From Linnemannia elongata (lineage: Eukaryota; Mortierellomycota; Mortierellomycetes; Mortierellales; Mortierellaceae), in NCBI GenBank assembly GCA_036320915.1, contig JAXBDG010000008.1, positions 868,001 through 932,000 of the forward strand: a stretch of DNA of 64,000 nucleotides. Reading direction: 5' to 3'. Below are positions 23,859 through 35,763 of this stretch, in pieces (within the stretch, counting starts at the first letter, position 1; every line of letters starts with the position of its first letter). Below the pieces are notes generated by a model, which saw only the letters and a list, made by a program, of their open reading frames with translations, was not told the origin of the DNA and did not search any database. The translations under genes were made by a program, and so were the position numbers.

Positions 23859-25082
23859 ATGCTCCGCTCTGCCACCTCCACCCTTCGCCGCGTTGCTGCC
23901 GTCAAGGCCGCTCCCGTCCAACAGGTCGCCGTCCGCTCGTTCTCGACCACCATGGCCTCCCAGAACGTTTCCTTCGGCCTCAGCGAGGACCAGCTCGCCA
24001 TCCAGGAACTCGCCCGCAAGTTCACCGAGGATGAGATCATTCCCATCGCTGCCCACCACGACCGCACCGGTGAATACCCCACAGAGTTGATCCGCAAGGC
24101 CTGGGAGCTCGGATTGGTCAACACCCACGTCCCTCAGAAGTATGGCGGTCTTGGTCTCGGTGTCTTTGATGCCTCGCTTGTCTCGGAGGAGTTGGCTTAC
24201 GGATGCTCTGGTATCCAGACTGCCATTGAGGCTAACGGCTTGGCTGAGGCCCCCCTCATTGTTGCCGCCAACGATTTCCAGATGAAGAAGTACCTCGGCA
24301 GAATGACTGAGGAGCCCCTGATGGCTGCCTACTGTGTGACTGAGCCCGGCGCAGGATCTGATGTTGCTGGTCTCCAGACCAAGGCTGTCAAGAAGGGCAA
24401 CAAGTGGGTCATCAACGGTCAGAAGATGTGGATCACCAACGGAGGCAAGGCCAACTGGTACTTTGTTCTCGCCAAGGTAACTTTTCATTATTATTTTTTT
24501 TGTTCAACAGCACATGCTAATGCTATTGCTATTACTTTCGCAAAGTACAAAGAGTGGTGTGACCATTTTCTTCCATGGGTGAATGGGACTGAGTTGATCC
24601 AGTCATAAGCGAGAACGACAATTTTTGTATTTCAATCTCGTTTCTGTGCTGTCTTTTGTTCCTGGCATATACATCATAAACACGCTCTTTATTCTTTGCG
24701 CCGGACAATTTATTATCACTTTGCCGCTTCTGAGGGAAGGGGAACAACTTTACTGTTCGCTGTCCTTTTTGCTCAGCAAGTTGGCAATGTCCACACTCCC
24801 TACTCCTCACTTGATTCAATTGGCACTCTGTGTTAAATAACTAACCGTTTCCTGTTATTACTACCTAACTGGTATAACTAGACTGATGCCAATGCTAAGG
24901 CTGGCCAAGCTTTCACCGGTTTCATTGTCGACGGCGACTCCAAGGGGATTACAATTGGCCGCAAGGAGCAGAACATGGGCCAGCGTGCCAGTGATACTCG
25001 TGGAATCACATTCGAAGATGTCGAGGTCCCCGAAGAGAACGTGTACGTGTACCATCTTGTTCCTGGTTTTCTTTTCTTATGC

Positions 25083-25126
<44 letters not shown>

Positions 25127-25855
25127 CTTTTACCGCTGTTCCCTTTTTTTTCTTTGCTTCTTTGTTGTTGCTGTTCGCATGTGATCCCTTTTGTTTGTTT
25201 GTGTCTGTCTTTCCCCCTCTTACAGGGTGGTACTTTGATGTGGAAGAGAAGAAACACAACCGAAAGAAATAGAGCAAATGCGGGGTAACTTTAAAAAAGA
25301 TCATATCACGACACGGAACCTTCTTTCAATTGACTAAACCATCTCCTCTCTCCCACCTCTCCTTTTCATCATAGTCTCGGCAAGGTCGGACAGGGATTCA
25401 AGATCGCCATGGGCGCCTTCGACATCACCCGCCCCCTCGTCGCCGCCGGAGCTGTCGGTTTGGCCCGCCGCGCCATGGTTGAGGCAACCAGATACGCCGT
25501 CGAACGCAAGACAATGGGCAAGGCCATCATCGACCACCAGGCCGTCAACTTCATGATTGCCGACATGGCCATCGGTATCGAGGCTGCTCGTCAGATGGTC
25601 TGGAAGGCTGGTTGGTTGAAGGATAACGGCCACCGCAACACCTGGGAGGCTTCCATCGCCAAGGCCCTCGCCTCCGATGTTGCTGTCAAGTCTGCCTGCG
25701 ATGCCGTCCAGGTCTTTGGCGGTGCTGGATTCAACACCGAATACCCCGTCGAGAAGTTGTACAGAGATTCAAAGATCTTCCAGATCTATGAGGGTACCTC
25801 CCAGGTCCAGAGACTCATCATCGGAAAGGGTGTTGTTGACCGCGTCATGAAGTAA
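23859..25855 (+). CDS. ACADM: Mitochondrial acyl-CoA dehydrogenase, medium-chain type
   Basis: FAD enzyme of the first step of mitochondrial beta-oxidation (acyl-CoA to trans-2-enoyl-CoA, electrons to ETF). Exons 23859-24476, 24882-25042 and 25375-25855 give 419 residues. The N-terminus [18 protein letters not shown]...RSFSTTMA is a basic, Ser-rich transit peptide. Signature 1 is [13 protein letters not shown]. The catalytic base is in [12 protein letters not shown] (E399), the position used by medium-chain enzymes. Intron 2 uses donor GTACGT and carries a 40-T run soon after it; the V codon is restored at the junction. Many ascomycete yeasts lack mitochondrial beta-oxidation, so its presence fits an early-diverging, lipid-rich fungus. 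Short/branched-chain specificity cannot be excluded. Confidence 0.94.
25085..25124 (+). repeat. Homopolymer T(40) inside intron 2 of the acyl-CoA dehydrogenase gene
   Basis: 40 T starting 42 bases after the splice donor and about 250 bases before the acceptor, so it is not the acceptor's own polypyrimidine tract. Confidence 0.9.
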
Positions 25856-25896
25856 ATTGTATACTGTACATTGTTTGAAAAACCATTGCCAAATAG

Positions 25897-25902
25897 AATA
25901 AA
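25897..25902 (+). terminator. Poly(A) signal of the acyl-CoA dehydrogenase gene
   Basis: AATAAA about 40 bases after the stop and followed by an A run. Confidence 0.6.
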
Positions 25903-25942
25903 AAAAAAAGAAGTTTATGTAACATAACAACACTGCGCCTGG

Positions 25943-26082
25943 GCGTTCTAGAGCTAAAGAGCGTCTAAAAGGGAGATGATCATGTCTAAGTTCTCGCGAT
26001 ACTCCAGGTGTCGCGTTCTAGAGGGTGCCCAAGAGGGAGATGATCATGTTCAAGTTCTCGCGATACTCCAAATGTCCACCAA
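25943..26082. repeat. Imperfect tandem duplication covering the 3' coding end of the TMCO4-like gene
   Basis: About 25943-26012 repeats about 26013-26078 with a 6-base length difference; both begin GCGTTCTAGAG and share GAGATGATCATGT and AAGTTCTCGCGATACTCCA. The right copy encodes the real C-terminus (HLEYRENLNMIISLLGTL then stop). The left copy, read on the minus strand, encodes HLEYRENLDMIISLLDAL then stop, but in another frame relative to the gene. Confidence 0.85.
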
Positions 26083-28908
26083 CAATATCGGTCAGATCCA
26101 CGTTCTCAATGCGTGACACTGCCTCAACAGGCTGCAGACCTGCAACATCCAGTCCCAAGGCATGGAGGCGGTAGATGGATGCCAGCACCACATCTTTCCT
26201 GGAATATCCATTGATGAATCGGTGAGAGACCACAGAGGAAGCCTCTTTCCATTTTTCGGCCATGTCAGTCTTGATAGGAGCGCCCAGCAGCACCACTAGT
26301 TTTCGTAGCATTTTGTGTGACAGAGGGAAGGAGAAAGAGCAAGCAGCTCATTATTAGTAAGGCGATTTTCTGTCATGTCCAAATGAGGATCGTGAAACAA
26401 AAAACCATTGCATTGGAATGTGAGCATTAAAATCATACCAGAGTTGATGAGGCCGTGTTCTTTACGCTTGGCCAGTTCGAGAAGACACTCCCAGATCACA
26501 ACAGCGCCCGTCGAGTATCCGATCAACGTGGTCGGCCGGTGGCCCTGCACGCGCTCCATCAAGATATCCGCCAGCACATAGCCCGACTTGCGCGCTCTAT
26601 CCATAGCAACCACCCTAATTCAACATCAAGAGAGATAAGAGAGAGCACAAGACATATAAATTTAGTTGGAACATTTCAGCAAGACAACATCACGCGGACA
26701 CTGCAGTCCATAATAATAACATCTCCTTACCATGGGTTGTCGATCAAGTCGCCAGCGCGCATAAGTCCAAAAGGCAAGACGAGAGCACTAGCCAATGCAG
26801 CAAAGACGGTCTGCGAAATGACCTGTGTCGAGACCATTCGGACAGCCTCTGTCGCAAGAAACACTTTAAAGGCGTTTCCGAGAGTGACCAGCTCAGCGGG
26901 CTCAAATGTCAGGTGGAAGACATCATTCCCGTCCAGCGCGTTCTCTGCAGTCCCTTGCCATGCATCAATGACTTCCGATTCGTCAAACAGGTAGCCCGAG
27001 ATGACAATGTCCAGCTATGTACCAAAACGGAGTTGTTTGGGCGTTAATAATTTGCGCTAAGAAAAGGAGCTTTGCGTTGACATGAAAGATGTCATTTCGT
27101 CGCTTACATGAAGGGAGGGGATCTGTGGCAGAGTCGGGTCCTTGACGATGGGTGTGAAAGAAAGAACCTTCAAATCTGGGGGTCGTGAAAAGAATGGTTG
27201 GAGTTAGCACAAACAAGCCTTTACATCTGCGCATCGTATTTTTACATCATGGCAAAAAGGTATTACCTTTTGTCCTTCGGTGCATCTTGTATCCGGCCAA
27301 GCCGCCTCCAGCCAATCCAAAGAGTGATGCCATGACTGCAATTCCGGCGGTGGTTCCCAGTACAGCCGCGCCGGATCCCAGCAAGACTCCAGCTCCAACA
27401 GCCACCAAAGGTGCAGCTAGACCTCCTGTCAATCCGATCACGGTGGCGCCTGCTGCAATTGAAAGTCCTGTAGCAACATACTTCCACGTCTTTTTCTTCT
27501 TTTCCAGCTCCTGCATCGATGTTTTAGCCTGTGTTTGCATCGCTACACCATGTGGGTTCACGGGGGTGGGTTGGCTGACGCTAGTTCGGTTGCCACGGAG
27601 ATTGCTGAAGAATGCGCCGAATCTGGCTCCAGTTCCTTGTCCTTGATTCTGGAGTCGCTGTTGTTGCTCGATTTCTTCCTGAAGCCTCCTTTCTTCTTCC
27701 AATTCTTCCCTCTCTGCTTCAATAAGTTCCTGCTGATAAAAGTATAAATGCTGCGCAATCTGCTTTTCAATGTGCACAAAGGATTCGTAGGAGAGGTAGA
27801 GGTAGTTGCACATCTTGAAAATGATCGCTCTTGCACGGGCATCATACTCTAGGGGTTCTACTCGTCCTGATAACTTGCTGCTAGATGATGATGATGACGA
27901 CGAAGAGGATAGAGAGGATATGGTGGTGGAGATGCTAGGCGCTCTGGGTGGCAGCTCCGGTGGCCGCTCTCCCTGATGTTGATTCAACGGCTGGCGTGGC
28001 GGGAGCCGTGGAGGAGGCGAGATTTCAATAGGCGGGGCTAATGCTCCAGCAGTCGATTTCTCGTCCTCCTTCCAAATGTCCGTGGCCTCGAAAGGGTACA
28101 AGTCGTCGTGCTCCGTGTATCCTGGCGGCATGTCCGTGCTAAAGCCCACGAGATCCTGGCTTAACGATGATGAGAGCGACTGTTGAGATGAGGACTGCGG
28201 GATGGGGCTAGGGAGAGGAGGTGTTGGCGTTTTCGTTCGGCTTCTGGTCGAAGGGTCGAAACCAAGACCAATGTAGAGCAGATCGTTAATAACCTCCAGT
28301 CGGATATCTATTTCAGGGGAATCTTCCTCTGCAACAGGCTGTAGTGGGTCCATGAATTTCTGATGCGGCGAAGACCATGCAGAGGACTTTGGCTGTCCAT
28401 ATTGGAGTTGATGGTGAACGCTCCTCCTGCGGCGGGTGGGCGAGAGGGGCGGTGAGGAGACTGGCGATGAAGCTGTAGAGTTCTGACGAGGGGAGGCAGG
28501 GGATTGAGAGCGGGAGCGGGAAGGTTGGCGACGATACATGGCTGGCAGGAGGGGCTCTGCCAATACTTGCAGGTTGCAGTCCTGATATGAAAGTGTCTCC
28601 TGAAGCGACAGGAACATCTCTTGCTCCGCACGAGAGTTGATCCCAAGCTGCTTAAAGAGGGATCGGAGGAAAGGGTGTTTCCAGGGCAAGGTTTCGACGC
28701 CCTGGGAGGACTCGAGGGCGCTGATAGCGCATGCAGCCAGGGTAGCGACGGAGAAGGATTGTTCTTCGGTCCAGTGTTCGGCGTAGGTTTCTATTGAAAA
28801 GACGGTTGCCTGCTCGTCCTGGGGCTCCTGTTCCTGGAAGGTGTCGTCGTTTAGGTAGTGGGGTGGCATGGGGGAACCGTTCAACGGTGATGAAGGTGCA
28901 GCGTTCAT
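26018..28908 (-). CDS. TMCO4/DUF726 family alpha/beta-hydrolase-like membrane protein
   Basis: Exons 28908-27267, 27175-27108, 27014-26731, 26614-26439 and 26295-26018 give 815 residues. The N-terminal half is Pro/Ser-rich with a Glu-rich coiled coil (EREELEEERRLQEEIEQQQ). A Gly/Ala-rich hydrophobic hairpin follows (about 478-540, TGLSIAAGATVIGLTGGLAA). The hydrolase part has the nucleophile elbow GYSTG (S699), with D758 in NGYSRKD and H798 in GGHLEY as plausible triad partners, as in TMCO4 and yeast Mil1. Activity and substrate are unknown; a lipase-like or Golgi/clathrin-adaptor-linked role is only suggested by family members. The ATG at 28908 is preferred over an in-frame upstream one with no family support. 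It is divergent from an AP-complex gene. Confidence 0.9.
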
Positions 28909-29375
28909 GTAGGGGTGAATGGGAATGGCGTGCAGGTGTAGGAGTAGGTGTGAGTAAGTGATAAGAAGAAAGGGAGCAGAGAGAAAAGAAGAAGAAAGGA
29001 GAACAAAAAAAAGGATGCAAAGGGAGTGCGGACTTTGTTCCATTGAAAATGCCACGACGACAGCCTTCTTTGTCCACAGGCACGCATGAATTGGCACGGA
29101 CTTGTTGCCTCCAGCCCCCCACTATTTTTGCACGAGCGAAGCATTAAAAATACATCATCGTCGCTTTATGACATCTTCTGTCTGTACTGTGAGGCTGGGC
29201 TGGTTCGTGTCTAAGTGGATTTCTGGCTGGGTTCATTGACAATCAGAAGCACAATCAATGCAGATAGCCAGTGTAGAAACCTCTTTAGCGTTTGAATCCT
29301 AGAAGCTGGTCGAACAGGGTGTCAGGGTGTCCAGCCTGGACAAGACGACCACGCTTTTTACCTTCGTTTCCAAGT

Positions 29376-29381
29376 CACGTG
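29376..29381. promoter_or_regulatory. E-box GTCACGTG between TMCO4-like and AP-beta genes
   Basis: GTCACGTG begins at 29374, about 115 bases before the AP-beta ATG, in the 582-base divergent spacer. It resembles the core bound by TFEB/MITF-like bHLH factors. Motif only. Confidence 0.35.
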
Positions 29382-29490
29382 CCGAATGCCCTTTCTCTCC
29401 TTCAATTGGCCTGCCCTTGGTGTTCTTCACCACCATCACTCCTCTACTTCTCTACTTCATCTCGAAACATCTACATCTCGACCAAGGAAC

Positions 29491-32400
29491 ATGGACGTCT
29501 TCAGCAAGCCAAAATTCTTTGCCAACAACGCCAAGGGTACTTTCTCGCGCACACCCACAGGGACAGGACGCAATACCCTTTCTGTTATCTAGATTCCATC
29601 GCCATCCATTCCCTTAGGAACCAGACAAGGCTAACGCTCGTTGAAACGCTTCTCATTCAAAATAGGCGAGAATGCAGAGCTGCTCGCAGAACTGAACAGT
29701 GAATACCGCGACCGTCGCAAAGATGCAGTCAAGCGCGTTATTGCCAATATGACTGTCGGCAAGGATGTCAGTGGACTCTTCCCTCAGGTTGTCAAGAATA
29801 TGCAGACAGAGGATTTGGAGATGGTAAGGGCGTCATTTGTTCTTAAGCAGTTGAGCTCGATCAGGATTGTGCGCATATCGGTCTATCAACGCCAACTAAC
29901 GACACCTATTTTTTTTTATAGAAAAAACTTGTGTACCTCTACTTGATGAACTATGCAAAGTCCAACCCAGATCTTGTCATCTTGGCCGTCAACACATTCG
30001 TGAAGGTGATAGCCTGATCAATTGCCCCTTTCTTCAATGCTGTATACCTCCAATCGCTATCACAATTCAAAGTACTAACAGCACTGCCTTTCATATATGC
30101 AAAATATTGAAACTTTGTTCATTAGGACACAGATCACGTCAACCCTTTGATCCGCGCATTGGCGATCCGCACAATGGGATGTATTCGCGTGGACAAAATT
30201 CTGGATCATTTGTGCGAGCCATTGAGAAAGTGCCTCCAGGACGATAACCCTTACGTGCGCAAGACCGCCGCTCTGTGCGTCGCCAAGTTGTGGGATCTAG
30301 ATCAGGAGCGCGCCATCGACAATGGATTCGTCACCACCCTTCAGGATCTGATCTCGGACTCGACCCCCATGGTTGTTGCTAACGCTGTGATCGCGTTGGC
30401 AGAGATGCAAGAGTCGTCTGTTAATAAGGACGTGTTTGTGGTCAACGTGGCCGTCATGAATAAGATGTTGGCTGCCTTGAACGAGTGCAACGAGTGGGGT
30501 CAGATCGCCATCTTGACATCTCTTGCAGAATACCGACCACTGGATTCCAAGGAGGCTGAGAGCATCTGCGAGAGGGTTGTTCCTCGTCTGCAGCACGCCA
30601 ACGGATCTGTTGTCCTATCCGCTATCCGCGTTCTTATGATATTTTTGAGATACATCCGCAACGATGAATTCACCAAAGGACTGATCAAGAAGATGTCGCC
30701 ACCACTTGGTAAGTTGGCTTTAGAATATGCACTTGTTTTCCACAGGATCGAAGAGCTACTAATGTGAAAGTTCTTGACTTGTAACGAATGTCATTCCATT
30801 TTTCAAATCAATGTAGTTTCGTTGTTGGCCTCAGCTCCAGAGGTCCAGTATGTATCTCTCAGGAACATCAACTTGATCTTGCAAAGGCGCCCCGATATTC
30901 TTCAGAACGACGTTCGCGTCTTTTTCTGCAAGTACAACGACCCTCCATATGTCAAGCGGGAAAAGCTGGAAATCATCATCCGTCTCTGCAACGACAAGAA
31001 CGTCGATCAGATCCTCTCTGAGCTTAAAGAGTATGTTACACATCTCAGACGATTTTTTTCGTCACTGGATGAGGTATAGTATGCCAGGACGTAGCTAACA
31101 TTTTTTCTTTGCTTTGATGCTATTAGGTATGCATCGGAAGTTGATGTCGATTTCGTCCGCAGGGCTATCCGGGCAATTGGAAGGTGTGCCATTATCATTG
31201 ACGAGGCATCAGAGAGATGTGTCAACGTTCTTTTGGACCTCATCAACACCAAGGTCAACTATGTTGTCCAGGAAGCTATTATCGTCATCAAGGTACCCTC
31301 TTTACAACCAGCAGAAGCAACTAATGCGTTGATTCGAAAGTGAATTCTAATGCCATTAAAACCATTCATGGAACGAATAGGATATTTTCCGCAAGTACCC
31401 ACAACGCTACGAAGCAATCATCCCCACCCTCTGCCAAAACCTGGACTCGCTGGATGAGCCAGAGGCTAAGGGATCATTGATCTGGATCGTCGGAGAGTAC
31501 GCCGAGAGAATCGAGAACGCTGACGAATTGATCGAGAACTTTTTGGAAACTTTCTTGGAAGAGAACTCTCAGGTTCAACTGCAGCTGTTGACTGCCACTG
31601 TCAAGTTGTTCTTGAAGAAGCCATCACAGTCACAAGAGATTGTCCACAGAGTCCTCCAAACAGCCACGCAGGAGATTGACAATCCAGATACCAGAGATCG
31701 CGCATACGTTTACTGGAGACTTTTGTCGACGGACCCCCAGGCGGCAAAGGCGGTCGTTTTGTCAGAGAAGCCACCCATCTCTGTTGACTCAAGTGCCAAT
31801 AACCTCTCGCCTGCGCTGATGGATGAGCTTATCAACAACATTTCGACTCTGGCTTCCGTCTACCATAAGCCTGCAAGCGCGTTCATGGGCAACAAAGCCT
31901 TCAGCGCTGACGCAGTGCGCAAGGCCGCCGTCGCCGAGTAAGTGAAACGATCTTATGACACCTGTGGAGTTACTGTCATCGCAGCAAGAGCCGTTTGGGC
32001 CTTGACTCACCATATCGTACTGTATATTTTCACTATGCTAGCGCAAGGGACGAGGAGCAGATCATGGGCGAGGATATTGTCACATCGCCTACAGCACCAG
32101 CCGCAAGCGCACCCAAAAACGCCATGGCCGACCTTTTGGATCTGGACTTTGGATCCTCCGAGCCCGTTGCTACCCCTGTCATGTCGCCACCCACAAGCAA
32201 CAGCAACAAGAGTGGACCAAATTACAGTGCCGATCTGTTTGATATGTCGTCCGATATGTCATCAGGGGGCGGAAGCAGCGTGTTCGGTGGCATGGGTGGC
32301 ATGGGAGGTATGAGTGGAATGGGAGGATTGAACAGTGGATTCCAGCAGAACCAGAACCAGAACACAGCAACATCGCCTACCGCTTCGAGAAACGACGCGT

Positions 32401-32516
32401 TTGGCGATTTGGCTGGCCTAGGAGGCTTTGGACAGCCAGCACCAGCGGTATCACAGCCAAAGCCGACCAGCAGCACGCAATCATCGACAGTCAACGACCT
32501 GCTCGACTTGTTTTAA
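29491..32516 (+). CDS. Clathrin adaptor (AP-1/AP-2) beta subunit
   Basis: Large subunit of a heterotetrameric clathrin adaptor acting at the trans-Golgi, endosomes or plasma membrane. Exons 29491-29536, 29666-29823, 29922-30005, 30126-30708, 30817-31030, 31127-31292, 31381-31937 and 32042-32516 give 760 residues. The HEAT-type solenoid (1 to about 590) contains [30 protein letters not shown] and [13 protein letters not shown], nearly as in animal beta1/beta2. The hinge is Gly/Met/Ser-rich. Two clathrin-box-like motifs occur: ADLLDLDF (633-639) and the extreme C-terminus DLLDLF (755-760). There is no appendage (ear) domain, as in yeast Apl2 and unlike animal betas near 940 residues. AP-1 versus AP-2 cannot be settled here. 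Confidence 0.94.
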
Positions 32517-32935
32517 TGTCGCGGAGAAGAAAACCATAGAAAAATGAAGATAATAGAATTTTGTTTACTCCTCTCCTTTCCCCCTTTCTTTTGGTAATGG
32601 TCATGGTTATTTGTCCATTGACAAATCGATAGCCCCTTTTGCTTAGGTCAAGGAAGAGCTTTCAGTGAGGAATGGAATGCAAGAAAGGTGATTGTTTCTC
32701 CTTCCCCTTTTTTGCGCAAGTCCTTCAAGCCTTTCATAAGTTGTCTGCCAGAATTATTCTTTTTTAGTTTTCCAACTCTTGAAGCATCTCTTCTCTCCCT
32801 TTTCTTCTCATCTTTCATCCTCCCCTCTCTTTTGCCTGACATCCACCGACGAAGAACACTCGCGCACAAAGGCTTTTCACTTTAAACACCTTGATACCAT
32901 ATTTGAACACCAACAAAAAAAAAGAGAGATAAAAC
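32517..32935. other. Intergenic spacer AP-beta / DOMON gene
   Basis: AP-beta 3' flank and pyrimidine-rich promoter region of the next gene. No gene seen. Confidence 0.45.
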
Positions 32936-35763
32936 ATGACACGGCCGAACAGCACAATGTCTGCATCGACGAGGAGAGTTCTCCTTCTTGGAGCAACCGT
33001 GATATTAATCGGCTCCAGCTCGTCTTCTAGCCTTCTCCATCGGCCTAATTCCGGTAACGTCGCGTATGCTCAGAGTGTTACTGTCCAACAGGCGCCCAGT
33101 TCAGGTAAGATATACAGACAAGAGCGATGGGTAACGCGAGCAAAAAGAAAGTACGACACATGTATCTTCGTCTTTACTTATCATGTCACCTATGTTATTC
33201 TATTTATTCGAGAATAGCCCCAGCAAGCGAATCGGCCGCGCATGCGGAAATCAATATCGGACACGGCAAGACAGAACGCGATGTAGAGGATGGACAGGTA
33301 GTATCGGCAGAGGTTCAAACTGAACGACGACCCTTGATTGCGGTTCCGATCCTAGTCCAGGTTGGTCCGCAGGGGGAGATTGTAGAGTCGGCGGCAGCGG
33401 GTGGAGGGGTTCGGTTTGAGCTTGATCATCAAGTCCCTCCACCGTCATTTGAGCAAGAGGGCGCAAGGAGCAGCGGCAGCAATAACGTTCGACGTGAGGA
33501 TCCGATGGCCGATCAGCCAATGGTACCAACCGAGGCGGCAGCGGTGGAGGCTCTCGCTTTGGTACCGGAGGAGGGTGGTGCTTTGAATGGCGCCAAGCAC
33601 CGAGTAGCAGCTGCACATCCAACTCAAGACGAGGCACCTCTCACCAACCTTGCAGATCCAGCTGCTGCAGCTTCGTTAGACTCGGAGTCGAAGGCGGAGA
33701 TGAACCGAAACTTGGCCTTAGAAACGACTCCAAGCATACAACCAATCGCCGAGATAGAGACTCACGCTGAACTCAACCCAGAGAACAAGGAGGCAGTACA
33801 GGCAGCGTTCCAGGAACCAGAGCTACAAACAACTCAACCAGAGAAGGTCTCGGCAGAACCCCCTATCATTGCGCCTGCGACGGACGCATCCGAGAAAGTC
33901 GACCGAAAACCGCCCATTCCATTGGCACCAGAAATCGATTTGACACTCCAGGACACGGACCCCAATATCCACGCGATCCTGGATACTAGCGCTGAAGAGT
34001 TTGGATCCCCATATATTCTTCACCCCACGTTCGCCGCTGCTATTAGCCTCAAGGACTCGGAAGCGAATAGACCAGTTAAGGCTGAGGCTGAGGTGGAGGA
34101 GCAAAAGAAGAAGGAAGAAGCCACTGCCGCCGACGCACAAGCAGTAGCAGATTCGGAGGTTATTGCCAAGGTCCGCTTTGATCAATACCGAGCCAAGATC
34201 GAAGCCGAGATGGAATCGTACAGGTCCAAGGTGTCTCCGAACGATGGCCAGGATGTGTTCGAGATCGGAAACTTGTTGCCGATCGCTCCGCCTGCAGTCG
34301 ATTCCGCGCTTGAGCAACCACCACCATCTGTGGCGGTTGATGAGAAGAATCAGGAGGAGAGAGTCGACGGGAAGGTGGTTGTGTCGACGGAAGGAAAGCT
34401 GGTCAAGGTGAACAAGCTGAACAAGAACCACGACGGCTTTGAAGGGTCGCACGAGACCAACTCAGTTAACGACGTCGACGCCCGGCCTCAAGTGTCGTTG
34501 CATCATCACCATCATCATGTCAGCGGAGGGTCTCGCAAGCAACAGCAGAGGCAGCAGCAACAGGAGCAAAAGCAGGAATCTAGCGACAACAACAAGAACA
34601 TCATTGTTGCGAACGATGATGGCGCACTGGTATTTGGCTCTCCCGTCCTGGGCACCACCCCAGTCATCCACAAGGAGCTGGGCCAAATCGACAACGACGA
34701 TGACAGCAATGAGGGTGAGGACGACATCGACGATAATGACGTCGAAACGGTAGCCCACCCACCTCCTCCTTCCTTCCCACCAACTGCCGTCCCTCCAGAG
34801 GAACTCCGCAACCGAGGCTTGGTCCCATCGGTCAAGGGCGGCTATCACTGCACCCCTCAGTTCTGTGTCAACGTCTCTCTCACGGACGACGGCCAGTTTG
34901 CAACATTCCACATTGAGCGATCGATGGACGAAACAGGATGGATCTCCCTCGGAATCGGATACGCCATGACCACGGCCGATCTTCTTATCATGTGGCCTAA
35001 TAAGGACCCGGCAAGCGGTGGCGGACCTCGTGGTGCGACCCTATCGCGTCGAGCAAGTCATGCCTATGTCGAGCCCCAGCTGGTCAGCCGTGAAGAGGCC
35101 GAGATCAAGGCCTCAGGCAAGGGCGAAAGCCTTTACCCCGAGAATGAATACATCCTCCATAACCCTTACAAGAACCACAACAGTGGAGATGTCTCCGCCG
35201 CCATGACAGCAGCAACTCAAGTCTTCCCCGCAGAGGTCAATAGATTCATTGTACAATTCACTCGTCCCGTCCGGACCCAGAACCGCGCCCACAAGCTGAC
35301 CCCAGGCAAGGAACAAGACTTTTGTTGGGCCTACTCTCCCAACCCAATCTCTGCCGATTCAGTCGCGGACCCGGGTGCGCATATCACACAGCACATGTCA
35401 GTCGGATCGTTTGCTATGGATGTTGGTGCGAACCAACCGCAATTGAAGGATGCAATCTTGAAGCAGCAGGAGATGGATGCTAAAGAGGCTGTGATTGAGA
35501 AGGAGCGCAAGAAGTGGACGTTGGAGGAGAGTAATAGGAGATTGGAGGAGGATGAGAGAGAGAGAACCAAGGGCGAGAAGCATAAGGTTTCGGCAAAGCA
35601 TAAGGCTGATGGTGGTAGTGCTTCGAAGGCAGAGACATCGGATGCGTCGTCGCGGTCTTGGTTGCGGGCTGTTGGTTACGGGGGTGGATCGTCATCGTCG
35701 GTGATTGCTCTGCAGGGGTTCTCATGTTTGGTCGCCATGGCATTTATGTGGTTTTTTCGTTAG
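32936..35763 (+). CDS. Secreted or surface DOMON-domain protein
   Basis: Exons 32936-33104 and 33218-35763 give 904 residues. A later in-frame ATG at 33127 lies in the intron and is rejected. The N-terminus carries a signal peptide or anchor (STRRVLLLGATVILIGSSSS). Residues 60-590 are acidic, Pro/Glu/Ala-rich low complexity with a His6 run (485-490), a Gln-rich stretch and an Asp/Glu/Asn cluster. A single DOMON domain (about 597-785; YHCTPQFCVNVSLTDDG, GWISLGIGYAM, LIMWPNKD) follows; DOMON modules bind haem or sugar and often act in redox. A charged helix and a short hydrophobic tail (SVIALQGFSCLVAMAFMWFF) suggest a C-terminal membrane anchor. No cytochrome b561 helices are attached. Function is not predictable beyond a surface redox guess. 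Confidence 0.85.

Noticed and set aside
28909..29097. In-frame upstream Met for the TMCO4-like gene giving a hydrophobic leader
   Set aside because: The leader is not a TMCO4-family feature and the region is A/G-rich promoter-like; the downstream ATG is preferred.
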